Shown here one piece after another: positions 51,347-60,226 of a DNA stretch of 62,662 bases. Positions within the stretch are counted from its first letter, which is position 1. Every line of letters starts with the position of its first letter. Made by a program: the position numbers and the translations under genes. The stretch comes from Nevskia sp035651715. Its GTDB lineage: Bacteria > Pseudomonadota > Gammaproteobacteria > Nevskiales > Nevskiaceae. The notes beneath the pieces are model-generated. The model saw only the letters and a list, made by a program, of their open reading frames with translations. It ran no database searches and had not been told where the DNA came from. The stretch spans positions 1 to 62,662 of the forward strand of contig DASRFD010000153.1 in the NCBI GenBank assembly GCA_035651715.1, given 5' to 3'.

Positions 51347-54300
51347 ATGAAATTCACCGACATCTTCATCCGCAATCCGGTCCTGGCCACCGTGATCAGC
51401 CTGCTGATCCTGGTGCTGGGACTGCGCGCGCTGGCCCAGCTGCCGGTGCGCCAGTTCCCGAAGTCGGAAATCGCCACGGTCCAGATCCAGACCACCTACT
51501 ACGGCGCCAACTCCGACGTCATCGCCGGCTTCATCACCACCCCGCTGGAGGCGGCGGTCGCCCAGGCCCAGGGCATCGACTACCTCAGTTCGACCAGCCT
51601 GTCCGGCGTCAGCACCATCACCGCTTCGCTGCGGCTGAACTACGACGCCAACAAGGCCCTGACCGAGATCAACACCAAGGTCAACTCGGTGATCAACCAG
51701 CTGCCGCCGCAGTCGCAGCAGCCGCAGCTGACCCTGTCCACCGGCGAGACGACCGACTCGATGTACATGTCGTTCTCCAGCGAGACGCTGCCGGCGAACA
51801 AGATCACCGACTACCTGATCCGCGTGGTGCAGCCGAAGCTGCAGACCGTGCCCGGCGTGCAGACCGCCGAGATCGTCGGCTCCAAGCAGTTCGCGCTGCG
51901 CGCCTGGCTCGACCCGGACAAGCTCGCGGCGATGGGCCTGACCGCCGAGGACGTGTACACGGCGATGAGCCGCAACAACTACATCTCGGCGCTCGGCAGC
52001 AGCAAGGGCCAGATGGTCAGCGTCGACATCACCGCCGGCACCGACCTGCACTCGGTCGACGAGTTCAAGAACCTGGTCATCAAGAACAAGGGCAACGCCA
52101 TCGTGCGCCTGCAGGACGTGGCCAACGTCATGCTCGGCGCCGAGGACTACAACTTCAGCGCGCTGATGAACGGCCGCCAGGCGGTGTTCATCGGCATCAA
52201 GGTGGCGCCGGACGCCAACCTGCTCAGCGTGATCAGCGAGGTGCGCAACACCTTCCCTGAAATCGCGGCGCAGCTGCCCGACGGCCTCAATGGCCGCATC
52301 GTCTACGACGCCACCGAATACATCAACAGCGCCATCCGCGAAGTGGTGAAGACCCTGGTCGAGGCGCTGCTGATCGTCAGCGTGGTGATCTTCCTGTTCC
52401 TCGGCGCGCCGCGCTCGGTGGCGATCCCGGCCATCGCCATCCCGCTGTCGCTGATCGGCGGCTTCTTCGTGATGCTGGTGCTGGGCTACTCGATCAACCT
52501 GCTGACCCTGCTGGCGCTGGTGCTGGCCATCGGCCTGGTCGTCGACGACGCCATCATCGTGGTGGAGAACGTCGACCGCCACATCAAGGAGGGCTTGCCG
52601 CCGTACAAGGCGGCGATCCTCGGCGCGCGCGAGCTGGCCGGCCCGATCATCGCCATCTCGGTGGTGCTGATCGCGGTGTACGTGCCGATCGGCTTCCAGG
52701 GCGGCCTCACCGGCTCGCTGTTCTCGGAATTCGCCTTCACCCTGGCCGGCGCGGTCGCCGTGTCGGCGGTGGTGGCGCTGACCCTGTCGCCGATGATGAC
52801 CTCGCGCTTCCTCAGCGACAAGCAGCAGGAAAGCCGGCTGGTGCAGGCCATCGACCGCAACTTCGAGTGGGCACGCGGCGTCTACGAACGCTGGCTCGGC
52901 GGCGCGCTGCGCCATTGGCCGGTGGTGGTGGTGTTCGGCTTTGTCATCGTCGGCCTGATCTTCGTCATGGGCAAGATGTCGAAGAACGAGCTGGCGCCCG
53001 AGGAAGACCAGAGCTTCATGATCGTCTACGGCTACGCCGCGCCGAACGCGACGTCGCAGCAGATGGACGTCTACGGCAGGCAGATCCGCGAGATGATCGA
53101 CCAGCACCCGGAGAAGCAGAACGTCTTCCAGTTCACCGGCGTCAACGGCAACAACACCACCCTGAGCGGCCTGATCCTCAAGCCGTGGAGCGACCGCGCC
53201 AAGAGCGCCCATGAGCTGCAAGTGGAGATCCAGGGCCAGGTCAACTCGGTGGCCGGCGCCACGGTCTACGCCTCGCAGCCGCCGCCGCTGCCCACCGGCA
53301 CCGGCGGCGTCAGCACCCCGGTGGCCTTCGTGCTCGGCACCACCGAGCCGTTCACCAACCTCGACGAGGTGGCGCAGTCGATGCTCGACGCCGCGCAGAA
53401 GAGCGGCAAGTTCTACTACATCGACACCGACCTGAAGCTGGACAAGCCGCAGGTCACGGTGAACGTACAGCGCGACAAGGTGGCGACCCTGGGCCTGACC
53501 ATGCAGGACGTCGGTTCGGCGCTCGGCGCCATGCTCGGCGGCGGCTACGTCAACTATTTCAGCATCGCCGGGCGCTCCTACAAGGTCATCCCGCAGGTGG
53601 CCCAGGCCAACCGCATCAATCCGGAGCAGCTGAAGGACTACTACATCCGCGCCGCCAACGGCACGGTGGTGCCGGCTTCGACCGTGATTTCGCTGAAGAC
53701 CGACACCATTCCGACCCGCATCAGTCACTTCCAGCAGCTCAACTCGGCCACCTTCAGCGGCGTGCCCGCCGGCACCCTCGGCGACGCCCTGGATTACATG
53801 AAGCAGCTGGCCAAGCAGATGGCGCCGCGCGGCTACAGCGTCGACTACGCCGGCCAGTCGCGCCAGTACGTGCAGGAAACCAGTTCGTTCGCGCTGACTT
53901 TCATGTTCGCCGTGATCATCATCTTCCTGGCGCTGGCGGCGCAGTTCGGCAGCTTCCGCGACCCGCTGATCGTGATGATGTCGGTGCCGATGGCGATCTT
54001 CGGCGCCATGGTGTTCATCTTCCTCGGCATCAAGAACGCCACGCTGAACATCTACACCGAGGTCGGCCTGGTGACGCTGATCGGCCTGATCTCCAAGCAC
54101 GGCATCCTGATCGTGCAGTTCGCCAACGACGAGCAGCGCCGCGGCAAGAGCAAGCTGGAGGCGGTGATGAGCGCCGCCGGCGTGCGCCTGCGCCCGATCC
54201 TGATGACCACCTTCTCGATGGTGCTGGGCGTGGTGCCGCTGGTCATTGCCGGCGGCGCCGGCGCCATGGGCCGCAACCACATGGGCCTGGTGATCTTCAC

Positions 54301-54424
54301 CGGCATCTCCATCGGCACGCTGTTCACCCTGTTCGTGGTTCCGGCCATGTACGTGTTCCTCGGCGCCGACCACCACGAGGACGGCAACAAGGCCCACCAG
54401 GCCGCCGCCGCGGCCGAACTCTGA
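51347..54424 (+). CDS. RND efflux pump (inner-membrane permease)
   Basis: A 1025-residue HAE1-type RND transporter: two sets of six transmembrane helices with two large periplasmic loops. The proton-relay Asp pair of helix 4 is present at 400-401 (LAIGLVVDDAIIVVENV). Opening MKFTDIFIRNPVLATVISLL is typical of the family. It expels drugs, detergents or other amphipathic compounds by proton antiport with the adaptor and outer-membrane factor. It starts 15 bp after the adaptor stop. Substrate cannot be fixed from sequence. Confidence 0.95.
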   Translation: MKFTDIFIRNPVLATVISLLILVLGLRALAQLPVRQFPKSEIATVQIQTTYYGANSDVIAGFITTPLEAAVAQAQGIDYLSSTSLSGVSTITASLRLNYDANKALTEINTKVNSVINQLPPQSQQPQLTLSTGETTDSMYMSFSSETLPANKITDYLIRVVQPKLQTVPGVQTAEIVGSKQFALRAWLDPDKLAAMGLTAEDVYTAMSRNNYISALGSSKGQMVSVDITAGTDLHSVDEFKNLVIKNKGNAIVRLQDVANVMLGAEDYNFSALMNGRQAVFIGIKVAPDANLLSVISEVRNTFPEIAAQLPDGLNGRIVYDATEYINSAIREVVKTLVEALLIVSVVIFLFLGAPRSVAIPAIAIPLSLIGGFFVMLVLGYSINLLTLLALVLAIGLVVDDAIIVVENVDRHIKEGLPPYKAAILGARELAGPIIAISVVLIAVYVPIGFQGGLTGSLFSEFAFTLAGAVAVSAVVALTLSPMMTSRFLSDKQQESRLVQAIDRNFEWARGVYERWLGGALRHWPVVVVFGFVIVGLIFVMGKMSKNELAPEEDQSFMIVYGYAAPNATSQQMDVYGRQIREMIDQHPEKQNVFQFTGVNGNNTTLSGLILKPWSDRAKSAHELQVEIQGQVNSVAGATVYASQPPPLPTGTGGVSTPVAFVLGTTEPFTNLDEVAQSMLDAAQKSGKFYYIDTDLKLDKPQVTVNVQRDKVATLGLTMQDVGSALGAMLGGGYVNYFSIAGRSYKVIPQVAQANRINPEQLKDYYIRAANGTVVPASTVISLKTDTIPTRISHFQQLNSATFSGVPAGTLGDALDYMKQLAKQMAPRGYSVDYAGQSRQYVQETSSFALTFMFAVIIIFLALAAQFGSFRDPLIVMMSVPMAIFGAMVFIFLGIKNATLNIYTEVGLVTLIGLISKHGILIVQFANDEQRRGKSKLEAVMSAAGVRLRPILMTTFSMVLGVVPLVIAGGAGAMGRNHMGLVIFTGISIGTLFTLFVVPAMYVFLGADHHEDGNKAHQAAAAAEL

Positions 54425-54570
54425 GCGGCGCCGGGGCGGCAAGGCGCCGCCCCGGCACCCGCGGCCTCCGGCAATGTCAAAATAGAGGCAGTCCCGGCCG
54501 GGCGCCCCGGCCGGGCGCCCCCGGCGGTTCAGCCCGCGCCCTTCGGGCGGCGGGGCCGGTCGGTCGTGGT

Positions 54571-54576
54571 TAAACT
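54571..54576 (+). promoter_or_regulatory. Candidate -10 box TAAACT before the LpxO-like gene
   Basis: TAAACT in GGTTAAACTAATG, 14 bp upstream of the ATG, which would give a leader of only a few bases. Same hexamer precedes the WrbA-like gene. Confidence 0.35.
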
Positions 54577-54590
54577 AATGTGACAGCAAC

Positions 54591-55457
54591 ATGAACGGGA
54601 CCGCCCGCAGGGCGCCCGCTCCCGAAAAAAAGCCGGAGCAGCAGATGCAAACCGCGGTGCAAATGAAAGCCACGCCGCAGCGGGCTATGGAACAGCCCCA
54701 GGTGGATTACCACACCCGCGCCCATACCCTGGGTCAGCCCACGACCGCCCTCGGGCGCCTGGGCCTGCGCCTGCAGACCCGGCTGGAAAGCGCCGTGGTC
54801 GGCGTCTCGGTGCTGCCCGACACGCCGATCTACGATACCGCGGACTTTCCCTGGGTGAAGGAGCTGCAGGCGGGATGGCGCAGCATCCGCGCCGAGCTGG
54901 ACCAGGTGCTGGTTTACCGCGACCAGATGCCGAGCTTCCACGAGATCATCAAGGAAGTCGGCACCATCACCACCGACGATACCTGGAAGACCTTCTTCCT
55001 GCAGGGCACCGGCATGGATTGCGCCGAGAACGCGCGGCGCTGCCCCGAAACCATGCGCCTGCTGCGGCAGATCCCCGGCGCCACCACCGCTTTCTTCAGC
55101 ATCCTCTCGCCGGGCAAGCACATTCCGGCGCACCGCGGCGCCTATAACGGCGTGCTGCGCTTCCACCTCGGCCTGCTGGTGCCGGAGCCGCGCGAACGCT
55201 GCCGCATCCGCATCGGCAACGAGTTCCGCAACTGGGGCGAGGGCGAGGCCCTGATTTTCGACGACAGCTTCAACCATGAGGTGTGGAACGACACCAACGG
55301 CTGGCGCGTGGTGCTGTTCGTCGATTTCGCGCGGCCGCTGCGCCAGCCCTGGCACTGGCTCAACCGCTCCCTGATCAGCCTGGGCGCCCTGGCGCCGTTC
55401 CTGCGCGAGGCCGGCGCCAAGCAGAAGGCCTGGGAAAAGAAGTTCTACCGCAAGTGA
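54591..55457 (+). CDS. LpxO-like Fe(II)/2-oxoglutarate aspartyl/asparaginyl beta-hydroxylase family protein
   Basis: A 288-residue protein of the Asp/Asn beta-hydroxylase family (AspH/LpxO). Iron ligands: His181 in KHIPAHRGAYNG and His229 in SFNHEVWND; 2-oxoglutarate-binding Arg in NGVLRFH and GWRVVLFVD. LpxO members hydroxylate the 3'-secondary acyl chain of lipid A in the outer membrane; whether this one does so or acts on protein is not shown. An N-terminal basic region (about 1-50) is disordered. Short 5' leader inferred from TAAACT 14 bp upstream. Convergent with the LysM gene. Confidence 0.87.
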   Translation: MNGTARRAPAPEKKPEQQMQTAVQMKATPQRAMEQPQVDYHTRAHTLGQPTTALGRLGLRLQTRLESAVVGVSVLPDTPIYDTADFPWVKELQAGWRSIRAELDQVLVYRDQMPSFHEIIKEVGTITTDDTWKTFFLQGTGMDCAENARRCPETMRLLRQIPGATTAFFSILSPGKHIPAHRGAYNGVLRFHLGLLVPEPRERCRIRIGNEFRNWGEGEALIFDDSFNHEVWNDTNGWRVVLFVDFARPLRQPWHWLNRSLISLGALAPFLREAGAKQKAWEKKFYRK

Positions 55458-55479
55458 GCCGCAGGCCGGCCCGCGCCGG

Positions 55480-57153
55480 TCAGCGGCTGTCCGCCGGGTT
55501 CATCCCTTCCAGGCTGTTCTCCTTGGCGTAGGCCAGGGCCTGCGCCACCTCCGCCGCCGTCGGATGTGCCGGGATCACCAGGCGCAGGCCCTTGTACAGC
55601 TGGCCCGGCTTCTTCACCTTGTCGCGGTTGGCCTGCCAGACCAGCGGCCATAAGTAGGAGTTGCCGTAAACCTCCGGCTGCCCGGCGACATGCCACATGC
55701 TCTCGTTGTCCTGCACCACGTAGCTGCGCGCCTCGCTCTGCAGCTCGCCGTTGAGCGCCTGCAGCATGGCGAAGGCGCCGCCGTAGTCGCCGCCCGCCAT
55801 GCGTTCCTGCGCGGCCTGGACCCTGGCCAGCTGCGCGTCGGACAGGCCGATGCGGTTCTGCGCCTTGCGCAGCTCGGCCTGGGCCAGGTCGGCGGTCTCG
55901 TCGGACGCCGCCGCCGGAGCCGCCGCCGTCTCGGCGCGCGCCACCTGGGTGGGCGGGTTGTCGGCCGGGCGGCGCAGGGCCGGCAGGTTGGGCAGAGGCA
56001 TGCCGTAGAGCGCATCGGCCCGCTCCGCCGCCGGTGCCGGAGGTGCGGCAGCCGGGGCCTGGGCGGCGGGCGTGGCTGCGGCGACGGCGGCCGCTGCCGG
56101 CCGCACCGGCGCGGCCGCTTTGGTGGAGGCCGCGGCAACGGTAGCCGGAGCGGCATCCGCCGGCTTCCTGGCCGCAGCCTGCGCCTTCGCATCCGCTGCC
56201 GGCGGCGGCGCCGCATTCGTCGCCGCTGCGGTGGCCGGCGCGGGAGCGTTGGGCCGGATGTCCTGGTCGGCGCTGGTGATCATCACCACCGGCGGCTCGG
56301 CCGGAGTCGGCTCGGCTGCCGCGCTGCCGGCGGCGGTTACAGGCGCGCTGCTGGCGCCGGCGGCCGGCCCGGGGTTGGCCTTGGCTACTGCGGGCGGCGC
56401 CGGAACGGGCTGAGGCTGGCCGGCGGTCGGCGGACTCGCCGCTGCCGCCGGTGACTTGGGCACGGCCTTCGCGGCGGTTTCGTCCGCGCTCTTTTTCGGA
56501 GCGGCCTTGCCGGCGGTTTCGGCCGGCTTGCCCGCGGCGGTGGCCGGGACCTTTTGCGGCGCAGGAGCGGTGGCCGCGGCGGGCTGCTCCTTCCGCGGAG
56601 GCAAGGGCTGCGGCTGCGGCGACTGGCCGTCGCCGACGCGGGTGGCCAGGACGGCATCGTTCGCCGTCATCATCGCCAGCACCCCGGAGTGCGCGGCGGA
56701 TGGCGCCGGCTGCGGCGCCGGCAGCGGCTTGAGCGGCGTTTCGGCGGCGACCGGAGGCGGACTCGATTCGACCGGCTTGCTGGCCGCGGCGGACGCCTTG
56801 GGCGCTTCCACGGGGATGGCCGCAGTGGTGGCGGCGCTCCGCGCCGGCGGCGGTGCGGCCGGCGTGCCGCCCTCGAGCGCGGGCCTGGAGCCGGCGGATG
56901 CCGCGGCTGCGCCGGAGCGGGCGGCGGCGGGGCGCGGCGGCGCCGGCTTGACCGCCGCGTTCGCCGGGGCCTTGGCCGGCGGCTGCGTTGCCATGACGCG
57001 GGCAATGTCCTTGGGGTCTTCCGGGTTCGCGCCCTCGATCCGGTGCGGCATCGCCTGGCAGCCGACCAGCCCCGCGACGATGCCGATCACGGCGAGCAGG
57101 CAGGGCAGGGAGCTTGCGGTCAGCGACCGCGGCAAGGGCTTGGCGTAGGGCAT
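55480..57153 (-). CDS. LysM-domain lipoprotein with long Pro/Ala-rich linker
   Basis: A 557-residue lipoprotein (signal MPYAKPLPRSLTASSLPCLL, lipobox GLVGC). Almost 350 residues (about 60-400) are Ala/Pro/Thr/Ser low-complexity sequence with no domain. The C-terminal part has a helix (SDAQLARVQAAQERMAGGDYG) and a LysM-like domain (about 485-545; SYVVQDNESMWHVAG, LWPLVWQANRD, PGQLYKGLRLVIP). The layout resembles FimV-type envelope proteins: outer-membrane anchor, flexible arm, peptidoglycan-binding end. Start at 57153 agrees with the signal peptide; the frame runs to 57237. Confidence 0.82.
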   Translation of the reverse strand: MPYAKPLPRSLTASSLPCLLAVIGIVAGLVGCQAMPHRIEGANPEDPKDIARVMATQPPAKAPANAAVKPAPPRPAAARSGAAAASAGSRPALEGGTPAAPPPARSAATTAAIPVEAPKASAAASKPVESSPPPVAAETPLKPLPAPQPAPSAAHSGVLAMMTANDAVLATRVGDGQSPQPQPLPPRKEQPAAATAPAPQKVPATAAGKPAETAGKAAPKKSADETAAKAVPKSPAAAASPPTAGQPQPVPAPPAVAKANPGPAAGASSAPVTAAGSAAAEPTPAEPPVVMITSADQDIRPNAPAPATAAATNAAPPPAADAKAQAAARKPADAAPATVAAASTKAAAPVRPAAAAVAAATPAAQAPAAAPPAPAAERADALYGMPLPNLPALRRPADNPPTQVARAETAAAPAAASDETADLAQAELRKAQNRIGLSDAQLARVQAAQERMAGGDYGGAFAMLQALNGELQSEARSYVVQDNESMWHVAGQPEVYGNSYLWPLVWQANRDKVKKPGQLYKGLRLVIPAHPTAAEVAQALAYAKENSLEGMNPADSR

Positions 57154-57205
57154 GGCGGCCAGCCTAGCGAGGCGTACCGGGCCGGTCAAACGCGGTGCGA
57201 ACCAG

Positions 57206-57211
57206 TAAACT
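57206..57211 (+). promoter_or_regulatory. Candidate -10 box TAAACT upstream of the WrbA-like gene
   Basis: TAAACT in ACCAGTAAACTAGCC, 25 bp before the start codon, identical to the hexamer upstream of the LpxO-like gene. Confidence 0.4.
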
Positions 57212-57236
57212 AGCCGCTCCAATCCATTCCCGCGCA

Positions 57237-57835
57237 TGGCCGAAATCCTCGTCGTCTACTACTCCCGCCATGGCTCCACCGCCGTGATGGCGCGCCAGGT
57301 CTGCCGCGGCGTCGAGTCGGTGCGCGGCGTCCAGGCGCGCCTGCGCAGCGTGCCGCCGGTGGCCGCGGTCACCACCGTGGCCGCGCCGCCGGTGCCGGAG
57401 GAAGGCGCGCCCTACGTCGATGCGCGCGACCTGCGCGAGTGCGCCGGCCTGATCCTCGGCAGCCCGACCCGCTTCGGCAACATGGCGGCGCCGCTCAAGC
57501 ACTTCATCGACTCCACCTCCGATCTGTGGCTGTCGGGCACGCTCGCCGGCAAGCCCGCGGCGGTGTTCACCTCCACCGGCACCATGCACGGCGGGCAGGA
57601 GAGCACGCTGCTGTCGATGATGCTGCCGCTGTTGCATCACGGCATGCTGCTGCTGGGCCTGCCGTACACGGAGGCCGAGCTGTCCACTACCACCGCCGGC
57701 GGCACGCCTTACGGCGCCAGCCATGTCGCCGGCGTCGGCAACAAGCCGCGCCTCCCGACGAAGGAGGAGCTGGCACTGTGCCTGGCGCTCGGCAAGCGGG
57801 TGGCGGAAGTCGCGTTGAAGCTCCAGCCCCGCTAG
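57237..57835 (+). CDS. WrbA-like flavodoxin-fold NAD(P)H:quinone oxidoreductase
   Basis: A 199-residue flavodoxin-like protein: FMN phosphate loop SRHGSTAVMARQVCRGV (about 10-26), SPTRFGNMAAPLKHFIDST (about 80-98), and FTSTGTMHGGQESTLLSMML (about 115). These are WrbA landmarks; WrbA-type enzymes reduce quinones by two electrons to limit oxidative stress. Divergent from the LysM gene with about 80 bp between. Confidence 0.88.
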
Positions 57836-57894
57836 GCCGGCCCCCGGGCCGCAGAAGCGTCGCCCCGAACGGCGACCCGCAAGGTCATGACCCG

Positions 57895-58251
57895 ATGCAA
57901 TCGAACCCGATGAAGTTGAGCGAGTGGGCGCGCGGCGTCGCGCTGGCCGCGCACCTGCTGCTGATCGCCGGCCTCCTCGCCTGGTGCGGCTGGCTGCCGG
58001 GCCTCCTGTTGAGCCTGCCGCTGCTGGCGCCGCTGCCGGGCCTGTGGCGGCGGAGCACCTACACCGCCGGCTGGGCCAGCATGCTGCTGGTGTTTTACGT
58101 CGGCGGCCTGCTGGCCGAGGGCGTGGCGGTGCCCGCGCGGCATGTCACCGGCACCATCCTCAGCGTGATCGCGGCGCTGGACTTCGTCGGCGTCGTCCTG
58201 TTCGTGCGCCTGAGCGCCAGGGAACAAGGGAGAGTCGCCGACCGCAATTGA
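57895..58251 (+). CDS. DUF2069 membrane protein
   Basis: A 118-residue inner-membrane protein with four predicted helices (ALAAHLLLIAGLLAW, LLLSLPLLAPLPGLW, ASMLLVFYVGGLLAEG, SVIAALDFVGVVLFVRL). The RRSTYTAGWASMLLVFYVGG stretch is characteristic of DUF2069. Function unknown. Its last six residues, VADRN before the stop, lie in an inverted repeat with the end of hda (see the repeat at 58234). Confidence 0.85.
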   Translation: MQSNPMKLSEWARGVALAAHLLLIAGLLAWCGWLPGLLLSLPLLAPLPGLWRRSTYTAGWASMLLVFYVGGLLAEGVAVPARHVTGTILSVIAALDFVGVVLFVRLSAREQGRVADRN

Positions 58252-58297
58252 CGTCTGCGTTGCCCTCTCCTTGCAGACGTCAGCAGCGGTCGGCGAC
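58234..58297. repeat. Inverted repeat covering both stop codons of DUF2069 and hda
   Basis: Arms of 25 bp, 58234-58258 and 58273-58297, identical to each other's reverse complement except three central bases; loop of 14 bp. The arm reads GTCGCCGACCGC, then AAT or TGC, then TGACGTCTGC. Each arm contains the last codons and the TGA of one gene, so both proteins end in VADR plus one residue (N or C). Confidence 0.9.
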
Positions 58298-58993
58298 CAC
58301 CCCCAGCTGCTGCTGCGCGAACGGGATCGTCAGGCGCCGCTGCGTCGTAAGCGAACCGCGGTCGAGCTGGTCCAGGGCCTGGATCAGCGCCGGCACCGAA
58401 CGCGGCAGCCGCCGCAGCAGGAACTCCGCCACTTCCTCCGGCATCTCCAGTCCGCGCAGCCTGGCGCGCCGGCGCAGCATCGCGCGCAGTTCGGCGTCGT
58501 CCAGCGGCTTCAGGCCGAACACGGCACAGGCGGCGAGGCGCGTGCGCAGATCGGGCAGCGGCGCCAGCGGCAGGCTGTCCGGCGGCGCCGCGGCGGCGAG
58601 CAGGCAGCGGCCGCCGTGCGCATGCACCGCGTCGATCAGGCGCAGCAGGAGCAGGGCCCAGCGGCGGTCGAGCAGGGCGCTGCCGACGTCGTCCAGGCAC
58701 AGCACGTCGAGAGTCTCGAAGCCCTGCAGCGCGGCGGCGTCCTCGCGCGTGAACTGGGCCAGCGGCAGGTAGGCGGCGCGGCGCCGCAGCTGCGCGCTGG
58801 TGCGCGCCACCGCCTGCAGCAGGTGGGTCTTGCCGCTGCCGGCGGCGCCGTGCAGCAGCAGCGAGGCCTGGTCGCCGCCCTCGGCGAGCAGGCGCAGCGC
58901 CGCCACCGCCGCGGCGTTGGGGCCTGGATGGAAATTGTCGAAGCTGGCCGCGTCGGCCAGCTGCACCGACAGGGTCAGCTGGGTGCCGATCAC
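58280..58993 (-). CDS. hda: DnaA regulatory inactivator Hda
   Basis: A 237-residue AAA+ protein that, with the beta clamp, stimulates hydrolysis of ATP bound to DnaA and so prevents extra replication initiation. Seen: the clamp-binding motif near the N-terminus (TQLTLSVQL), Walker A GAAGSGKTHLLQA (about 48-60), Walker B DVLCLDDV (about 95), and the sensor region LRTRLAACAVFGL. Start is GTG 58993, overlapping the perM stop (GTGA). Its terminal VADRC and stop lie in the inverted repeat shared with DUF2069. Confidence 0.92.
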   Translation of the reverse strand: MIGTQLTLSVQLADAASFDNFHPGPNAAAVAALRLLAEGGDQASLLLHGAAGSGKTHLLQAVARTSAQLRRRAAYLPLAQFTREDAAALQGFETLDVLCLDDVGSALLDRRWALLLLRLIDAVHAHGGRCLLAAAAPPDSLPLAPLPDLRTRLAACAVFGLKPLDDAELRAMLRRRARLRGLEMPEEVAEFLLRRLPRSVPALIQALDQLDRGSLTTQRRLTIPFAQQQLGVVADRC

Positions 58994-60159
58994 GGCAGGC
59001 CCGGCGGCGCGGCCGGCGGCTCCTGCGCGGCGGGAGCGGCAGCGCCGCCGTAGAGCGGGCTTTGCAGCCAGTGCTCGCGCGCATGGCGCAGCAGCACCGC
59101 CGCCACCGCCGCCACCGGCAACGCCACCAGCACCCCGGCGAAACCGAGCAGCTGGCCGCCGGCGAGGATGGCGAAGATCACCGCCACCGGGTGCAGGCCG
59201 ATGCGGTCGCCCACCAGCAGCGGCGTCAGCAGGCCGCTCTCCAGCACCTGGCCGATGCCGTAGACCACCGCCACCCACAGCACCGGCGTCACCTCCTGGC
59301 TCTGCACCCCCATGGCGATGCAGGCGACGAGCAGGCCGCTGAAGTAGCCGAGATAGGGGATGAAGCTGACCAGGCCGGTGAAGATGCCGACCAGCAGCGC
59401 CACCTTCAGGCCGGCCAGCCCCAGCCCGATGCTGTAGTAGACCGCCAGCGCCGCCATTACCAGCAGCTGGCCGCGGATCAGGGCGCTCAGCACGCCGTCG
59501 GTCTCGCGCGCCAGCTGCTCGGCGCGCGGACGCAGGCGCGGCGGGATCAGCTGGTCGATGCGCGCCACCAGCAGGTCCCAGTCGCGCAGCAGGTAGAAGC
59601 TGACGATGGGGATCAGCAGCAGGTCGGCGAGGAAGCCGAGCAGGGCCGGAGTCGACTGCTCCACCCGGCTCAGCACCGCGCCGGCGATGTCGCCGGCCTG
59701 GGTCAGGTTGTGGGTGATGGCGTTGCGCAGGCCGGAGGCGTCGAGCCGCACGCCGGCGGGCAGGTGCACGCCCAGGCGCGGCAGGCCCACGTCCTGGACC
59801 CACTTCAGCCATTCCGGGATGTTCTGGGCGAAGGTGACGATCTGCTCCTCCAGCAGCGGCACCATCAGCACCAGGGCGGTCACCAGGCCGCCGAAGAACA
59901 CCACGAAGACGATCGCCACGCCGGCGGTGCGCGGCAGGCGCAGTTTCTCCAGCCGGTCGACCAGCGGGTCGCCGAGGTAGGCCAGCCCGGCGCTGACCAG
60001 GAACGGCGCGAGGATCGGCCCGAGGTAGTAGAGCAGCACCAGCCCGCCGACCGCCCCGGCGATCCAGCCCCAGTTGTCGCGCAGCAGGCTGTAGGCTTCG
60101 CGGCCGACGGAATCACCGCCGGGCGGCACGGGCAGCGGCGGGGTCGGGGAATCGGTCAT
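58990..60159 (-). CDS. AI-2E family/PerM-type permease
   Basis: A 389-residue polytopic inner-membrane protein of the PF01594 family (about 7-8 helices): WGWIAGAVGGLVLLYYLGPI, YLGDPLVDRLEKLRLPRTAG and IPYLGYFSGLLVACIAMGV. E. coli PerM belongs here; members export or import diverse solutes and the substrate is unknown. The start at ATG 60159 (MTDSPTPPLPVP) was chosen over the upstream frame to 60243. It overlaps hda by 4 bp and is divergent from purM with about 67 bp between. Confidence 0.9.
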   Translation of the reverse strand: MTDSPTPPLPVPPGGDSVGREAYSLLRDNWGWIAGAVGGLVLLYYLGPILAPFLVSAGLAYLGDPLVDRLEKLRLPRTAGVAIVFVVFFGGLVTALVLMVPLLEEQIVTFAQNIPEWLKWVQDVGLPRLGVHLPAGVRLDASGLRNAITHNLTQAGDIAGAVLSRVEQSTPALLGFLADLLLIPIVSFYLLRDWDLLVARIDQLIPPRLRPRAEQLARETDGVLSALIRGQLLVMAALAVYYSIGLGLAGLKVALLVGIFTGLVSFIPYLGYFSGLLVACIAMGVQSQEVTPVLWVAVVYGIGQVLESGLLTPLLVGDRIGLHPVAVIFAILAGGQLLGFAGVLVALPVAAVAAVLLRHAREHWLQSPLYGGAAAPAAQEPPAAPPGLP

Positions 60160-60186
60160 GCGCGGGAGCGGCCGGGAGAGGTAGGT

Positions 60187-60192
60187 TAAAAT
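60187..60192 (+). promoter_or_regulatory. Candidate -10 box TAAAAT upstream of purM
   Basis: TAAAAT inside GGTTAAAATGATA, 35 bp before ATG 60227. Its position makes the in-frame ATG at 60191, which overlaps it, unlikely to be the real start. Confidence 0.5.
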
Positions 60193-60226
60193 GATACTTC
60201 GTCTTTCGCCCGCACAGATCAACAAC

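Noticed and set aside
49871..54442. A 1523-residue leftward frame opposite the efflux genes
   Set aside because: It is His/Asp/Arg/Gly-rich with no domain, lies exactly antisense to the pump and adaptor, and has no start signal. It is a codon-bias shadow.
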